Source: Lotus japonicus
Taxonomy: Eukaryota; Streptophyta; Magnoliopsida; Fabales; Fabaceae
Length of the DNA stretch: 64,000 nucleotides
Reading direction: 5' to 3'
NCBI RefSeq assembly: GCF_012489685.1
Contig: NC_080041.1
Location: 38,429,780 to 38,493,779 of the forward strand
Below, one piece after another: positions 21,901 to 32,812 of this stretch. A program made the translations under genes and the position numbers. The notes under the pieces were generated by a model that was given only the letters and a program-made list of their open reading frames with translations, did not search any database and was not told the DNA's origin. How positions within the stretch are numbered: the first letter of the stretch is position 1; each line of letters begins with the position of its first letter.

Positions 21901-22544
21901 TGAAGAGCCGTTTGAAACCGCTATTTGTTTGGGCCAGAGTCGAGGAGAAGGGTGTTAACAAAGTCCTTGTCGACGGGGGAGCTGCAATCAACCTCATGCC
22001 CGGATTTATGCTCAAGAAGTTAGGTAAAACTGAAGCGGATCTAATCTCACATGACATGGTGCTTTCTGATTATGAAGGAAAGACAGGTTCTTCCCTAGGG
22101 GCAATTATGTTGAACATAACCGTAGGAACAGTAGCCCGTTCCACATTGTTCATTGTGGTCCCTTCAAAGGCCAATTACAATTTGCTGCTGGGAAGAGAAT
22201 GGATTCATGGCGTGGGGGCAGTGCCTTCGACCTTACACCAACGTATATCCATTTGGAAAGCTGATGGAGTTGTCGAAAATGTACAAGCAGATCAAAGCTA
22301 CTATTTAGCAGAAACAAGCTACGTTGGTAAGAAGAATTTCGAGAAGAGTTTAGCCACAATTGCTCCTTTAGACACAGTGGCTAGCCAATACTTCAACCCC
22401 TACTCAGAGTACTCAGTAACGTTGGATCCCATCCGGGGCCTAAACCTCAATGAAGCATGCAAACCTGATGCCATGAGTGGATGGCACAACGATGAAGAGA
22501 AAGATGCCACTGTTGGGTGGCAAGCCAATGATAAAGATGATTAA
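18915..22544 (+). CDS. gag-pro: Gag-protease polyprotein of the Tat element
   Basis: Open for about 1209 residues from MHLRSGKTLS (18915), the usual Tat-like Gag start; the frame opens upstream at 18855. Capsid core near residue 340 (IARYQIEAGDLAINENLKMK, TWFTTLAPRSVHTW), zinc-binding CKYHNFFGHWTSQC near 600, a further CPRC motif near 720, an acidic block, then an aspartic protease near 1015 with the Tat-style active site VDGGAAINLMP. It ends in TAA (22542-22544), overlapping by 8 bases the ATG of the pol frame in the +1 register (ATGATTAA), which suggests re-initiation or +1 shifting to make Pol. No defect seen in this ORF. Confidence 0.9.
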   Translation: MHLRSGKTLSMASNRGRTSPQGSNVGNQSSPGGSSGNNNEEVSTGMGHGTSMPTQNVAISAVAEMPVSNSVQAQIVPTITRDMPYGMPTSMMQGIQGTYSTFPENVPPFSIPPFGANGTMLNLGSRVSPPIPGSSSQIYLSTGMNNGSLQAIRQQVDDSNHEMVNMLSLQIGVLINPVLQNNNANNQHLARQMDRLATALGAPVEIQPAPGINQIPLPNHVPAPVRYQAPQNQEMRANPLYEAVQPPLQNVYMVNREEHTDDVLERIRHQNAGGQQNVAAVVEQLLNQHGFNVGFANRPHFVSAFTEEVLESELPRGWKVPKFTKFSGDSGESTVEHIARYQIEAGDLAINENLKMKYFPSSLTKNAFTWFTTLAPRSVHTWAQLERIFHEQFFRGECKVSLKDLASVKRKPAESIDDYLNRFRMLKSRCFTHVPEHELVVLAAGGLEYSIRKKIDTQYIRDMSLLADRVRHIELLKAEKSEERAKTTKWPKKEKVAYIDADSVGQSPCVYREVPADVDLNDVNLAELQPGDPYVCKALKPRENKLGEENPKNTIPAVKTYTFDVAKCDAIYDILVSDGLLVVPKDQKLPSPEQRKGKKYCKYHNFFGHWTSQCVRFRDLVQGALDSGRLKYDEKAKSQMKIDSDPLQIAEANYVEPFYIGMVDISEKLGLGLTLGEVREENIAVEEPEVEKEVNLEEVYPKAGETLVEFLSRSKDGEKEVMLCPRCSAVFDKSAAKAYQDSEMKRHYQRKAPVSRRLKYPHEEWVERDQELDGHKGQKASNKDKTYLPNAGLPRNQWFGPAPPRPKPYPKWQKIDLGQGSSYINNSRVSRSYSYGSGNYYAPEQMTRTQFRRFLRKRKAERERGGKFRSLWDIKPEDNSRNEPSVASIINQLDHAIKQGTTVPPNPAKEKGKDVVEDEDEDMLEDFDDSDGEELNIICIVSILPAEFDRISEVTESEEDYYVDDEPDDNPLCYYVMQRGSVEDERAIFQRPTEQMKSRLKPLFVWARVEEKGVNKVLVDGGAAINLMPGFMLKKLGKTEADLISHDMVLSDYEGKTGSSLGAIMLNITVGTVARSTLFIVVPSKANYNLLLGREWIHGVGAVPSTLHQRISIWKADGVVENVQADQSYYLAETSYVGKKNFEKSLATIAPLDTVASQYFNPYSEYSVTLDPIRGLNLNEACKPDAMSGWHNDEEKDATVGWQANDKDD

Positions 22545-25346
22545 TTCGAGCATGGCTCGAATTTCGGCTTACGCAGCCGAAAACAAAATAAGAACGGCCT
22601 TGGAGGCCGAGAGGATGGCCAAAGAAATGGCTATAGATGAAGCTAGTGTCTCAATCCTGCCCGTCGAATTGACACCCCAGGAGGAGGCAACAACAAATAA
22701 AGATGACACGTGCATAGAAGAAAACGAGCAGAGTGCCGAGGAATGCGGATTCGAGGACCTTTGCAATCTGAGGCTAGATTGCATCTATGACGACGGCCCA
22801 TTGGGTTTCGAGAAGCCAGTGGTCGATTTTTCCAAGAAAATGGAAGCGCAAGACCCTTTAGAAGAAGTGGACCTGGGTGACGGCTTAGAAAAGAGGCCAA
22901 CGTACATTAGTGCTCTCATTGACCCGGAGCTAAAAGACAGGATGGTGAAATTACTCAAGGAATTCAGAGACTGTTTCGCTTAGGATTACGATGAAATGCC
23001 TGGCCTCAGTCGAGAAGTGGTGGAATTGAAGTTACCCATCAAAGAAGACAAGAAACCAGTCAAGCAATTGCCCAGGAGGTTCCATCCAGATGTGTTGGTA
23101 AAAATCAAGGAAGAAATCGAAAGACTCCTCAGGTGTAAATTTATCAGAACAGCTCGATATGTGGACTGGTTAGCCAACGTGGTTCCAGTAATCAAGAAGA
23201 ATGGAAAGATGAGAGTTTGCATAGATTTCCGAGATCTTAACGCTGCCACTCCAAAAGACGAGTATCACATGCCTATTGCTGAGATGATGGTGGATTCAGC
23301 TGCTGGTCACGAATACTTAAGCTTGTTGGATGGTTACTCAGGCTACAACCAAATCTTCATAGCAGAAGAGGACGTGTCGAAAACAGCTTTTCGATGTCCT
23401 GGTGCCTTGGGGACATACGAGTGGGTGGTCATGCCATTTGGGTTGAAAAACGCTGGCGCGACCTACCAAAGGGTAATGAATACCATTTTTCATGATTTTA
23501 TAGAAACCTTCATGCAGGTTTATATTGATGACATTGTGGTGAAATCCCCATCAAGGGATGACCATTTGTTGCATCTAAGGAAATCCTTTGAGAGGATGAG
23601 AAAATATGGCTTGAAGATGAATCCCCTTAAGTGTGCCTTTGGTGTTATTGCAGGTGATTTTTTGGGTTTTGTGGTGCATAAAAAGGGGCATCGAGATCAA
23701 CAAGAACAAAGCTAAAGCCATTCTCGACACTAGTCCACCAACCAGCAAGAAACAACTGCAATCACTATTGGGAAAGATTAACTTCCTAAGGAGATTCATT
23801 GCTAACCTCAGTGAGAAGACCAAGTCATTTTCCCCACTTCTTCGACTTAAAAAGGAAGATGCGTTCCGCTGGGAAGCAGAGCATCAAAAAGCGTTCGATG
23901 AACTCAAAGTTTACTTGTCTAGCCCACCTATAATGGCACCACCTATAAGAGGAAAGCCAATGAAGCTGTACATCTCTGCCACGGATGGAACCATCGGAAG
24001 CATGTTGGCTCAAGAAGATGAAGATAGCAAAGAAAGAGCCATATTTTACTTAAGCAGGGTGTTAAATGATGCAGAAACTCGATACACCATGATCGAGAAA
24101 TTGTGTTTATGCTTGTACTTCTCTTGTGTAAAGCTGAAATATTATATAAAGCCAATCGATGTAATGGTTTTTTCTCATTATGATATAATAAAGCACATGT
24201 TATCCAAACCTATCTTGCATAGTCGAATTGGTAAATGGGCTTTAGCCCTAACCGAGTATTCACTAACTTATGCCCCACTAAAGGCAGTTAAGGGACAAGC
24301 AATTGCTGACTTCCTGGCAGACCATACTTTGCCTCAAGAAATCATAACTTACGTAGGCATCCAACCTTGGAAGCTATTTTTCGACGGTTCTAGCCATAAG
24401 AATGGCACTGGGATCGGGATGTTCATAGTATCCCCAAGAGGCATCCCCACGAAATTCAAGTTTAGGATTAAGAGTAACTGCTCAAACAATGAGGCTGAGT
24501 ATGAGGCATTAACATCAGGCCTCGAGATCCTGATAGCCCTTGGGGCAAAGAGTGTCGTCGTAAAAGGGGACTCTGAGTTGGTAATAAAGCAACTTACCAA
24601 GGAATACAAGTGCATCAGTGAAAATCTAGCTAGGTATTACACGAAAGCTAACAATTTGTTGGCCAAATTCGACGAAGCTAGGCTAGGTCACGTTTCCAGA
24701 GTGGACAATCAAGAAGCCAATGAATTGGCACAAATCGCGTCAGGATATATGGTCGATAAATGTAGGTTAAAAGAGCTTATCGAGGTCAAAGAAAAACTAA
24801 ACCCCTCTGACCTCGACATCCTGGTCATTGACAATATGGCACCTAAGGATTGGAGAAAGCCAATTGTCGATTACTTGCAAAATCTTGTGGGTACTACAGA
24901 TAGAAAGACAAAATACAGGGCAATGAGCTATGTCATCATGGGAAACGAGCTATTCAAGAAAAACGTCGACGGAACACTACTGAAGTGTTTAAGTGAAGAC
25001 GACGCGTTCATAGCGATCTCGGCCGTTCACGACGGGCTATGTGGTGCCCACCAGGCAGGAATCAAGATGAAATGGATCCTATTTCGACAAGGGATGTATT
25101 GGCCTACTATTATGAAAGATTGTATGGAGTATGCCAAGAGGTGCCAAGGTTGTCAGAGACACGCGGGGATACAACATGTGCCAGCAAGTGAACTACACTC
25201 GATCATTAAGCCTTGGCCATTCAGGGGTTGGGCTTTAGACCTAATTGGCGAAATTAACCCATGTTCTTCTAGGCAGCATAAGTACATCATAGTGGCTATA
25301 GATTACTTTACCAAGTGGGTAGAGGCAATTCCTCTACAAAATGTGA
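22537..25346 (+). pseudogene. pol: pol of the Tat element, left contig (RT, two RNase H, start of integrase)
   Basis: Reads from ATG 22537. RT motifs: LLDGYSGYNQI, GLKNAGATYQRVMN, catalytic YIDDIVV near 23530. Two defects: TAG at 22981-22983 (one base from a Trp codon, between the N-terminal region and RT) and one extra G in a GGGG run (23685-23688) right after GFVVHKKG, moving the frame by one. After that: the RT-linked RNase H (LYISATDGTIGSMLAQ), a second RNase H (LFFDGSSHKNG, NNEAEYEAL, GDSELVIKQL) and the integrase zinc finger (GLCGAHQAG, CQGCQRH) and first catalytic Asp (ALDLIG). Cut by an assembly gap. Confidence 0.88.
23658..25346 (+). repeat. Left copy of a 1.69-kb duplicated stretch beside the gap
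   Basis: 1689 bases identical to 25447-27136 except that the right copy has one more A in a run (25675-25680). Interpreted as an unmerged contig overlap, not biology. Confidence 0.9.
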
Positions 25347-25446
25347 NNNNNNNNNNNNNNNNNNNNNNNNNNNNNNNNNNNNNNNNNNNNNNNNNNNNNN
25401 NNNNNNNNNNNNNNNNNNNNNNNNNNNNNNNNNNNNNNNNNNNNNN
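25347..25446. other. Assembly gap, 100 N
   Basis: Exactly 100 undetermined bases, a conventional placeholder length. The sequences on both sides overlap, so the true gap is probably negative or zero. Confidence 0.97.
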
Positions 25447-27900
25447 TTTTTTGGGTTTTGTGGTGCATAAAAAGGGGCATCGAGATCAACAAGAACAAAG
25501 CTAAAGCCATTCTCGACACTAGTCCACCAACCAGCAAGAAACAACTGCAATCACTATTGGGAAAGATTAACTTCCTAAGGAGATTCATTGCTAACCTCAG
25601 TGAGAAGACCAAGTCATTTTCCCCACTTCTTCGACTTAAAAAGGAAGATGCGTTCCGCTGGGAAGCAGAGCATCAAAAAAGCGTTCGATGAACTCAAAGT
25701 TTACTTGTCTAGCCCACCTATAATGGCACCACCTATAAGAGGAAAGCCAATGAAGCTGTACATCTCTGCCACGGATGGAACCATCGGAAGCATGTTGGCT
25801 CAAGAAGATGAAGATAGCAAAGAAAGAGCCATATTTTACTTAAGCAGGGTGTTAAATGATGCAGAAACTCGATACACCATGATCGAGAAATTGTGTTTAT
25901 GCTTGTACTTCTCTTGTGTAAAGCTGAAATATTATATAAAGCCAATCGATGTAATGGTTTTTTCTCATTATGATATAATAAAGCACATGTTATCCAAACC
26001 TATCTTGCATAGTCGAATTGGTAAATGGGCTTTAGCCCTAACCGAGTATTCACTAACTTATGCCCCACTAAAGGCAGTTAAGGGACAAGCAATTGCTGAC
26101 TTCCTGGCAGACCATACTTTGCCTCAAGAAATCATAACTTACGTAGGCATCCAACCTTGGAAGCTATTTTTCGACGGTTCTAGCCATAAGAATGGCACTG
26201 GGATCGGGATGTTCATAGTATCCCCAAGAGGCATCCCCACGAAATTCAAGTTTAGGATTAAGAGTAACTGCTCAAACAATGAGGCTGAGTATGAGGCATT
26301 AACATCAGGCCTCGAGATCCTGATAGCCCTTGGGGCAAAGAGTGTCGTCGTAAAAGGGGACTCTGAGTTGGTAATAAAGCAACTTACCAAGGAATACAAG
26401 TGCATCAGTGAAAATCTAGCTAGGTATTACACGAAAGCTAACAATTTGTTGGCCAAATTCGACGAAGCTAGGCTAGGTCACGTTTCCAGAGTGGACAATC
26501 AAGAAGCCAATGAATTGGCACAAATCGCGTCAGGATATATGGTCGATAAATGTAGGTTAAAAGAGCTTATCGAGGTCAAAGAAAAACTAAACCCCTCTGA
26601 CCTCGACATCCTGGTCATTGACAATATGGCACCTAAGGATTGGAGAAAGCCAATTGTCGATTACTTGCAAAATCTTGTGGGTACTACAGATAGAAAGACA
26701 AAATACAGGGCAATGAGCTATGTCATCATGGGAAACGAGCTATTCAAGAAAAACGTCGACGGAACACTACTGAAGTGTTTAAGTGAAGACGACGCGTTCA
26801 TAGCGATCTCGGCCGTTCACGACGGGCTATGTGGTGCCCACCAGGCAGGAATCAAGATGAAATGGATCCTATTTCGACAAGGGATGTATTGGCCTACTAT
26901 TATGAAAGATTGTATGGAGTATGCCAAGAGGTGCCAAGGTTGTCAGAGACACGCGGGGATACAACATGTGCCAGCAAGTGAACTACACTCGATCATTAAG
27001 CCTTGGCCATTCAGGGGTTGGGCTTTAGACCTAATTGGCGAAATTAACCCATGTTCTTCTAGGCAGCATAAGTACATCATAGTGGCTATAGATTACTTTA
27101 CCAAGTGGGTAGAGGCAATTCCTCTACAAAATGTGACCCAGGACACGGTGATCGAATTCATTCAGAATCACATAGTGTACCGCTTTGGGCTACCTGAGTC
27201 ACTTACGACAGACCAAGGCACAGTGTTTGTAGGCCAAAAGGTGGTATCATTCGCAGAATCTTGGGGTATAAAACTCCTAACCTCGACCCCCTATTATGCT
27301 CAAGCGAATGGTCAAGTAGAAGCGGCCAACAAAACGTTGATCTCCTTGATTAAAAAACATGTTGGTCAAAAACCTAAAAACTGGCATCAAACGTTAGGCC
27401 AAGTGCTTTGGGCTTACAGGAATTCACCTAAGGAATCTACCGGAGCAACGCCTTTTCGACTAGCATATGGTCAAGAAGCGGTACTACCAGTAGAAGTATA
27501 TTTACAGTCATGCAGAATTCAAAGGCAAGAGGAAATTCCAAGTGAAGATTATTGGAATATGATGCTTGATGAATTAGTCAATCTCGACGAAGAAAGACTA
27601 TTGGTGTTGGATACCTTAACCAGGCAAAAGGATCGCATTGCTAAAGCTTATAACAAAAAGGTTAGAGCTAAATCTTTTATGCTTGGTGATTACGTATGGA
27701 AGGTCATCTTACCAATTGATAAAAAAGATAAACGTTACGGAAAGTGGGCCCCAAACTGGGAATGCCCTTTTACAGTCGAGAAGGTACTTTTAAACAACGC
27801 TTATTCGATTAAGGAATTAGGAGGTAATCGACAAATGACGATAAATGGCAAATATTTAAAAACGTATAAGCCAACATTGCATGAGATAAACATCGAATAA
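25447..27900 (+). pseudogene. pol: pol of the Tat element, right contig (end of RT to integrase C-terminus)
   Basis: Repeats 23658-25346, then continues with unique integrase sequence from 27137. The catalytic triad is complete: Asp in ALDLIG, Asp in TTDQGT, and Glu in NGQVEAANK, 35 residues after the second Asp. The C-terminal part shows GDYVWKV and KWAPNWECPFTVEKV, as in gypsy integrases. It ends with TAA at 27898-27900. The extra A near 25680 breaks the frame again in this copy only (AEHQK then stop), supporting sequencing error rather than mutation. Stop at 22981 and the G-run shift are discussed with the left part. Confidence 0.88.
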
Positions 27901-27979
27901 GGAAGTAAAAGAAAATAAATTGCCAAACGCGAGTGTTTTATTGAGTAGAATAGAGCATTACAACTATGGCAAAGAAATT

Positions 27980-28465
27980 TTAAAAGGGAGGGTTGGCCCT
28001 ACAACTATTGTATCTGGCCCTAAGAGGCTCTATGCGCCTCAAGACATCTTCTTGTTGGGATTCCAGTCGCGATTTCTCCTGTCGAATATCCAGCTCTTCA
28101 CGGGCAGTAGAAGAAAGCTTGTCCACCAAGGGTTTCAGAGCTCCCACACTCCCCTCGAGGTTCGCCTGGCTAAGAGCAGCCTTCAACTCTTCAAATTCCT
28201 CCATCTTCTCGTCAATCTGGTGTTCAGCAAAGAACACTCGAGCAGTAAGCTCCCGGTGTTCTTCATATAGAGGTACAGCTTCATGCAGGAGGCTCAAGAA
28301 CTCCTGAAGAGGAATTCTTACCGAGGCAATAATATTCCTCGAAAGAAGTTGGTTAATGAGCCCCGTAAGCTCTTCAGCCAAAGGAAGGAAAGAGTGCAAC
28401 TCCCAGAATAAGTCTTGGTCAAAAGCCAAGTTCCGGATCTGGTTGAGAACACGACGGCTAGCCAT
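27980..28465 (-). CDS. Antisense coiled-coil ORF in the Tat 3' region
   Basis: A 161-residue protein starting MASRRVLNQIRNLAFDQD. Mostly helical and charged with heptad-like spacing (EHQIDEKMEEFEELKAALSQ, EELDIRQEKSRLESQQEDVL). No recognised domain. Its own TATA box lies 96 bases upstream, so it looks like a separate transcription unit from the PMD gene upstream on the same strand. It could be a detached 3' part of an ancestral longer gene, since the PMD gene also ends in coiled coil. Function unknown. Confidence 0.6.
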   Translation of the reverse strand: MASRRVLNQIRNLAFDQDLFWELHSFLPLAEELTGLINQLLSRNIIASVRIPLQEFLSLLHEAVPLYEEHRELTARVFFAEHQIDEKMEEFEELKAALSQANLEGSVGALKPLVDKLSSTAREELDIRQEKSRLESQQEDVLRRIEPLRARYNSCRANPPF

Positions 28466-28560
28466 GGCTGAAGGGATTTATGAAAGCAGGAAAAGAGTTC
28501 TGGGAAAGAAACAAGGGAGAGTTTGGAGAAGTTACTGAAAAGAAGTAACCAAAAACGCTC

Positions 28561-28568
28561 TATTTATA
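28561..28568 (-). promoter_or_regulatory. TATA box of the small antisense ORF
   Basis: TATAAATA on the minus strand, about 96 bases before the ATG at 28465. Confidence 0.5.
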
Positions 28569-28973
28569 GGGTAACAACCAAGGAATGCATTAATTAATGG
28601 CAATCAGTTGCCAACTCTTCATCTTACGGTTATAGGCCATGCAGATTACCACCACCATCGTGAATAGCTTTGGCTTTTAATGAATAAAGACTTGCATTGA
28701 ATCAAGAAAACGTGGTATAAGATTGCAATAAATTGGTTCATTCCCCAGAAACAAAGCGACGACTATGTGAGGGGGTGCAAGGAAGTTTGAACGATGCAAC
28801 AGTAAATGAATAGCCGTCAAAATAAATGCGTAGTGGAAACTGAAAAGACTTGGCAAATTAAACGTCAAATTATATGGCTTAGGTGCCAAAACCATTGTCG
28901 AAATATTACACGCAATTGGCATAGCCATGGTTAGAATAGTGCCATCGTTACATATTAATAAAAAAAAAAAGTC
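28569..28973. other. Spacer between the two antisense genes
   Basis: About 0.4 kb separating the small coiled-coil ORF promoter from the end of the PMD gene. No coding signal or repeat is evident. Confidence 0.5.
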
Positions 28974-31900
28974 CTACAGCAGGGTTTTAAAAGAGTTCAA
29001 ACAATCAGCAAAGGTGGCAATCTTGGCATCGAGACCCTTCTTCACAGCCTGATCAATCTCCAATCCCTTGATAACCTATTTCGTCGAGATGATCAGAGCC
29101 TTGGAGTCTTTAGTAAGCACGTCCAACTGATCCTTCACAGCAGGGCCTTCCTCGACCAAATCAGCTCGCTTTTTCTCCAGTTTGGTAATCTCTCGATGCA
29201 GCTCTTCAAGTTTGATGTCGACTTCAGAGATTTCATCTGCGATCAAAACCTTCCTAGCAGTGAACTTCTTGAAGTCCTCTTTCATTGCTGCAACTTGAGC
29301 TTTACCAGCAGAGACTTTTGCTTCCTTAAAGCTGACAGCTTGACCAACGTCCTTGATTTGATGAAAGGTGGCTGAAGCATCCACTAAAAAAGATTGAAGG
29401 TTAGCCAAAGCAGCAGCCTGTTGAGAATCGAGTTTTTGGCCAAGAAGGAAGACAAGCAATTCCTTAGCAGCATGGCTCGCTTGAGGATCAGCTTGGATCT
29501 GGTCGAGAAACCCATTGGCGAAGACAATAGCCTTCAGCCGACCCATACTCTCCTCGATCTGCTGAGAATTGGCTACCCCACTTGATTGAGCAGTCTCAGC
29601 AGTAGCATCAGCTTGACGGGGTGGAGAGTCCCATTCCAAGGTGCCATCGAGGAAGCTATCCAAAGCTGCCAGCGGGTCCTCCTCAAATAAAGTGTCGAGC
29701 TTTTCACTAGACACATGAGATGAAGAGCCACCCTTGGTTTGAGGCGAATGTTGCACAGTGGCAGTCGATTTTGGAGGAGGCATAGGGCTGTCATCCTTGC
29801 CTGGAAGAGGCTCTGTTTCGCGGATGGGAGAAGTTGCACCCTGAGTCTCCTGCAAGAAAAACCTCTTTAATGCCCTTTCGATAAAGTAAAACGCATATTA
29901 GAGGAGTCAACAAAACATGAAAAGTATAAAGATACCTGGTAAGCAGAGTCCTTAGAAGGGCTCGAGTTGGTGGAGCTTCTGGAACGGCGAGGAGACTTAT
30001 GACGAGATTTGCTCCTGACCTTCCTCCTCCCCTCAGATGTGGAGGTCTTTTTAGCTGAGGATGCGGCCTTGGGAGGTTTCTCGACACCTTCAGTTTTGGA
30101 TTTTGCAGGAATGGGAGCTGGGGAATTCTCACGGGATGGAGGATTGGAAGGAGAGTGCTCATGAACATCAGTCTAAAGGAAACAAAACAAACAAGAGATG
30201 ACTCAGATTAGGAAACCACGGGTTAAAAATATCACAAGGTACCCTCAAGAATGGAGAACATACCTGAATGGCGGCGCCGCCACCACCCTCTTTGTCAGCG
30301 ACTTCTGTTTGAGCATCAGATGCCAACTTAGAAGCCCCACTAGGGGTGGAAACACCAACCCCCTTGGCCCTCTTCTGACTGGCCGAAGCAACAGGCTTAG
30401 GTTTCCGTTTCCGACTCTGTCGAAAAATACGTCAGCCCATAATCCAAGGAAATCGAAAAGGAAAAGGTAAAAGCATGAGGAAAGTACCCTGAGCTTGTCA
30501 GCAAGACTGACATCATCATCCTCATCATCATCATCATCATCCTCAATCACGACTGGCTGGTCCTTGGAGGAATGAGCCACTGGGGAAATAACTTGAGGAG
30601 CTGGTCGAATAATGACTTCAGCTGCAAACAAAAGAAAGATTAAGAAGTAAAACAGGAAAACCAAGGCCAAGTCGAAGTATTACCTTGACCAATACGCATG
30701 TTCAGCGATATATGGTTGAAGATTTCGACGGGCACATGATACGGAAAGTTCCATAGGTGGTACTTAGTCCAAGTCACTCGCTTTCGAGGAGGTAGAGCTT
30801 GATTGGCCAATACATTTATGTTTACATGGTCAACCCATTTAGGCAAGACCGGTGGAAAAGCCAATGCAAACTTACTCGTAGGCAAAGACGGGAACCTAAA
30901 GCCAGTTTTTCGAATAACAAAAGATAGACCTTCCTCACCAGGAGGAACCACTAACTTGGATTTCTTGGCTTTAAGTTCCCATTTTTGCCTTAATACTTGA
31001 GCTGCTTGCGCAACTGTATCTCGAAGGCGAAGAGTTGGGTAATATACCACACCAAAGAACTCTTGAAAAGATCGAATTTCTGCCAGGTGCATACCTTTGG
31101 TCTTCTTCGGATCCTGCTTCTGCAAAAGAAAAGCATCTGTCATGCATTGCAGACAATCGACGAAGGGCTTCGAAATTTGAGCCCAATACTTAGACCACCA
31201 GGCTTTGAAAGCATTAGTGGCGTAATATGAAGGAGCGTAAGTGAAGGGGCTCAGGTTGAGGAGTCTCTTGTTATAAAATTGAACAGTCTTGTCGAAAACA
31301 GAAGCCCTCTTAATAGTTCCGGGGTACAGGACTAGACTCTTGTCAAATAAAGTGTTGGGTAGAACTTGGCTAAGCCCAAACTGTCGAGAAACCAATTGAG
31401 GGTTGTAGCCACATAGAGTGTAGTCACTGCTAGCAAAGCCCACAGTTAAAACCCTAGGAGATAAGAGGGTCCTCCAAAGTGTGATGTGGTGCTCCTTGGG
31501 CAACGCAGAATCAGAGGCATCAGGATAAGAATTCCTCAGCCAGAAAGGGCCACGAATAGCCTTGCTGTAAGGAGAGAAACTGGAACGGTAGTGTTTCAGC
31601 TCGAGAAACATGGTAAAGTACTTCCTGAAGTCCGCTTCAAAACTCGACGCATCATAAGTAGGGGTCAGGGTCTCGAGCCTATGGGCATCAATCCTGGTGT
31701 TAGAAACAGTTAGAGGATTATCTTGTACCGGCAGAAGAGATTCGAAGACTGCATTCAACCAAAGTGGTCCAGCCGCATTCAGAGAGACGGTCTTAGTGTT
31801 CCGGATATCCTCGACAGCTTCATTCAGCATTTGATACAGGTTGCCAAGGACGAGCCTAGCCATAGCAAGTTGTCGACCCTCGTGAAGCAGATTGGCTAAA

Positions 31901-32688
31901 GGCAAAAGCTTGGCAGGTATGCGCAAAGATTTGGTGCAAAAGACATAAGCAGACAGCCAATACAGCAAGAAAGCGACATGTTCAGCATCAGACACCTCAC
32001 CACTCTCGACATAATGGTCCTTAATGAATCGACTAAAAGAAACGTTGTCAGTAGGGATCGAGATGGGTTTAACAGGAGCAGGTGCAGAGTGATAATCATC
32101 ACCAATGGGCCACAATCCGGTGATAGCAGCAACATCCAAGAGGGTGGGGGTAATCATACCAAAGGGAACATGAAGGCAATTAGTGGACCTCTCCCAGAAA
32201 TAAAGTGCACTCAGCAGCATAGCAGGGTTATACGAGATTGGAGATCTCGACAGCTGAATCAAGTCGAGAATCCCTACATCCTTCCAGTGTTGTCTCTTAT
32301 CTCCCTCAACCCTATCTAACCATTTCAGGTAAGCCTTGTCGTTAGCAGAAGGGTTAGGAGGGGCTGAACGAAAGGCTCGTTTTGGGTCAGAAAGAAATGG
32401 CATACGGTAAGAGGGTTGAAATGCCAAAATGAGCTCCTCTCCCCTAACGCTAGGGTGAAATGATTCATGTTCTTCAGGGAGACTATTGGGCCTATCATGC
32501 TTCACTACTTTCAAAGGGCCCAAAATGGCGCGTAAAGTACCATTAACAGAGAAAGGAATGAGTACCTGGGATTTCCAGATAGCTCTCTTCTCTGCTTCGT
32601 TGGGAGGCTCCGGGATTGGCACGCGCTTGGACTCATCCAGCTTAAGCTCAGTGGCCAACGGAATGGTTTGCTCAGGATTGGAAGCCAT
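28974..32688 (-). CDS. Antisense spliced gene for a plant mobile domain (PMD) protein carried by the Tat element
   Basis: Five exons with GT/AG borders that keep frame: 32688-30684, 30621-30488, 30416-30264, 30172-29936, 29849 to the stop. The start MASNPEQTIP lies 117 bases after a TATA box; the frame opens further upstream but across that box. Exon 1 holds the PMD (aminotransferase-like PMD, PF10536), residues about 135-500: PFGMITPTLLDVAAITGLWP, LLYWLSAYVFC. Exon 2 encodes an acidic Asp run, exon 3 a basic NLS-like RSRKRKPKP, exon 4 an RS-like KSRHKSPRRSRSS, exon 5 a coiled coil. TAG at 29076 ends about 1100 residues; the frame is open for 33 more codons to 28974, so the TAG may be a recent nonsense change. 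Likely nuclear; role in the element unknown. Confidence 0.8.
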
Positions 32689-32804
32689 TGAAAGACGCAG
32701 TAAGTATTTCAGAGAAGACGGAAGAAGATGAAGTGATGAAGTCTGGAAGAAGGAGTTGCAGGTTGGAGGAAAGAGTAAAGCTTGAACAAGGAATACCAAG
32801 AGGG

Positions 32805-32812
32805 TATTTATA
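32805..32812 (-). promoter_or_regulatory. TATA box of the antisense PMD gene
   Basis: TATAAATA on the minus strand, 117 bases upstream of the chosen ATG, between that gene and the 3' LTR. Confidence 0.55.

Noticed and set aside
23658..27136. A true tandem duplication of the RT-integrase region
   Set aside because: Near-identity over 1.69 kb, a 100-N separator, copies ending abruptly at the gap, and a one-base homopolymer difference fit an unmerged overlap better.
30510..30545. Trinucleotide microsatellite (CATCAT run)
   Set aside because: It is the coding sequence for the Asp run in exon 2 of the antisense PMD gene.
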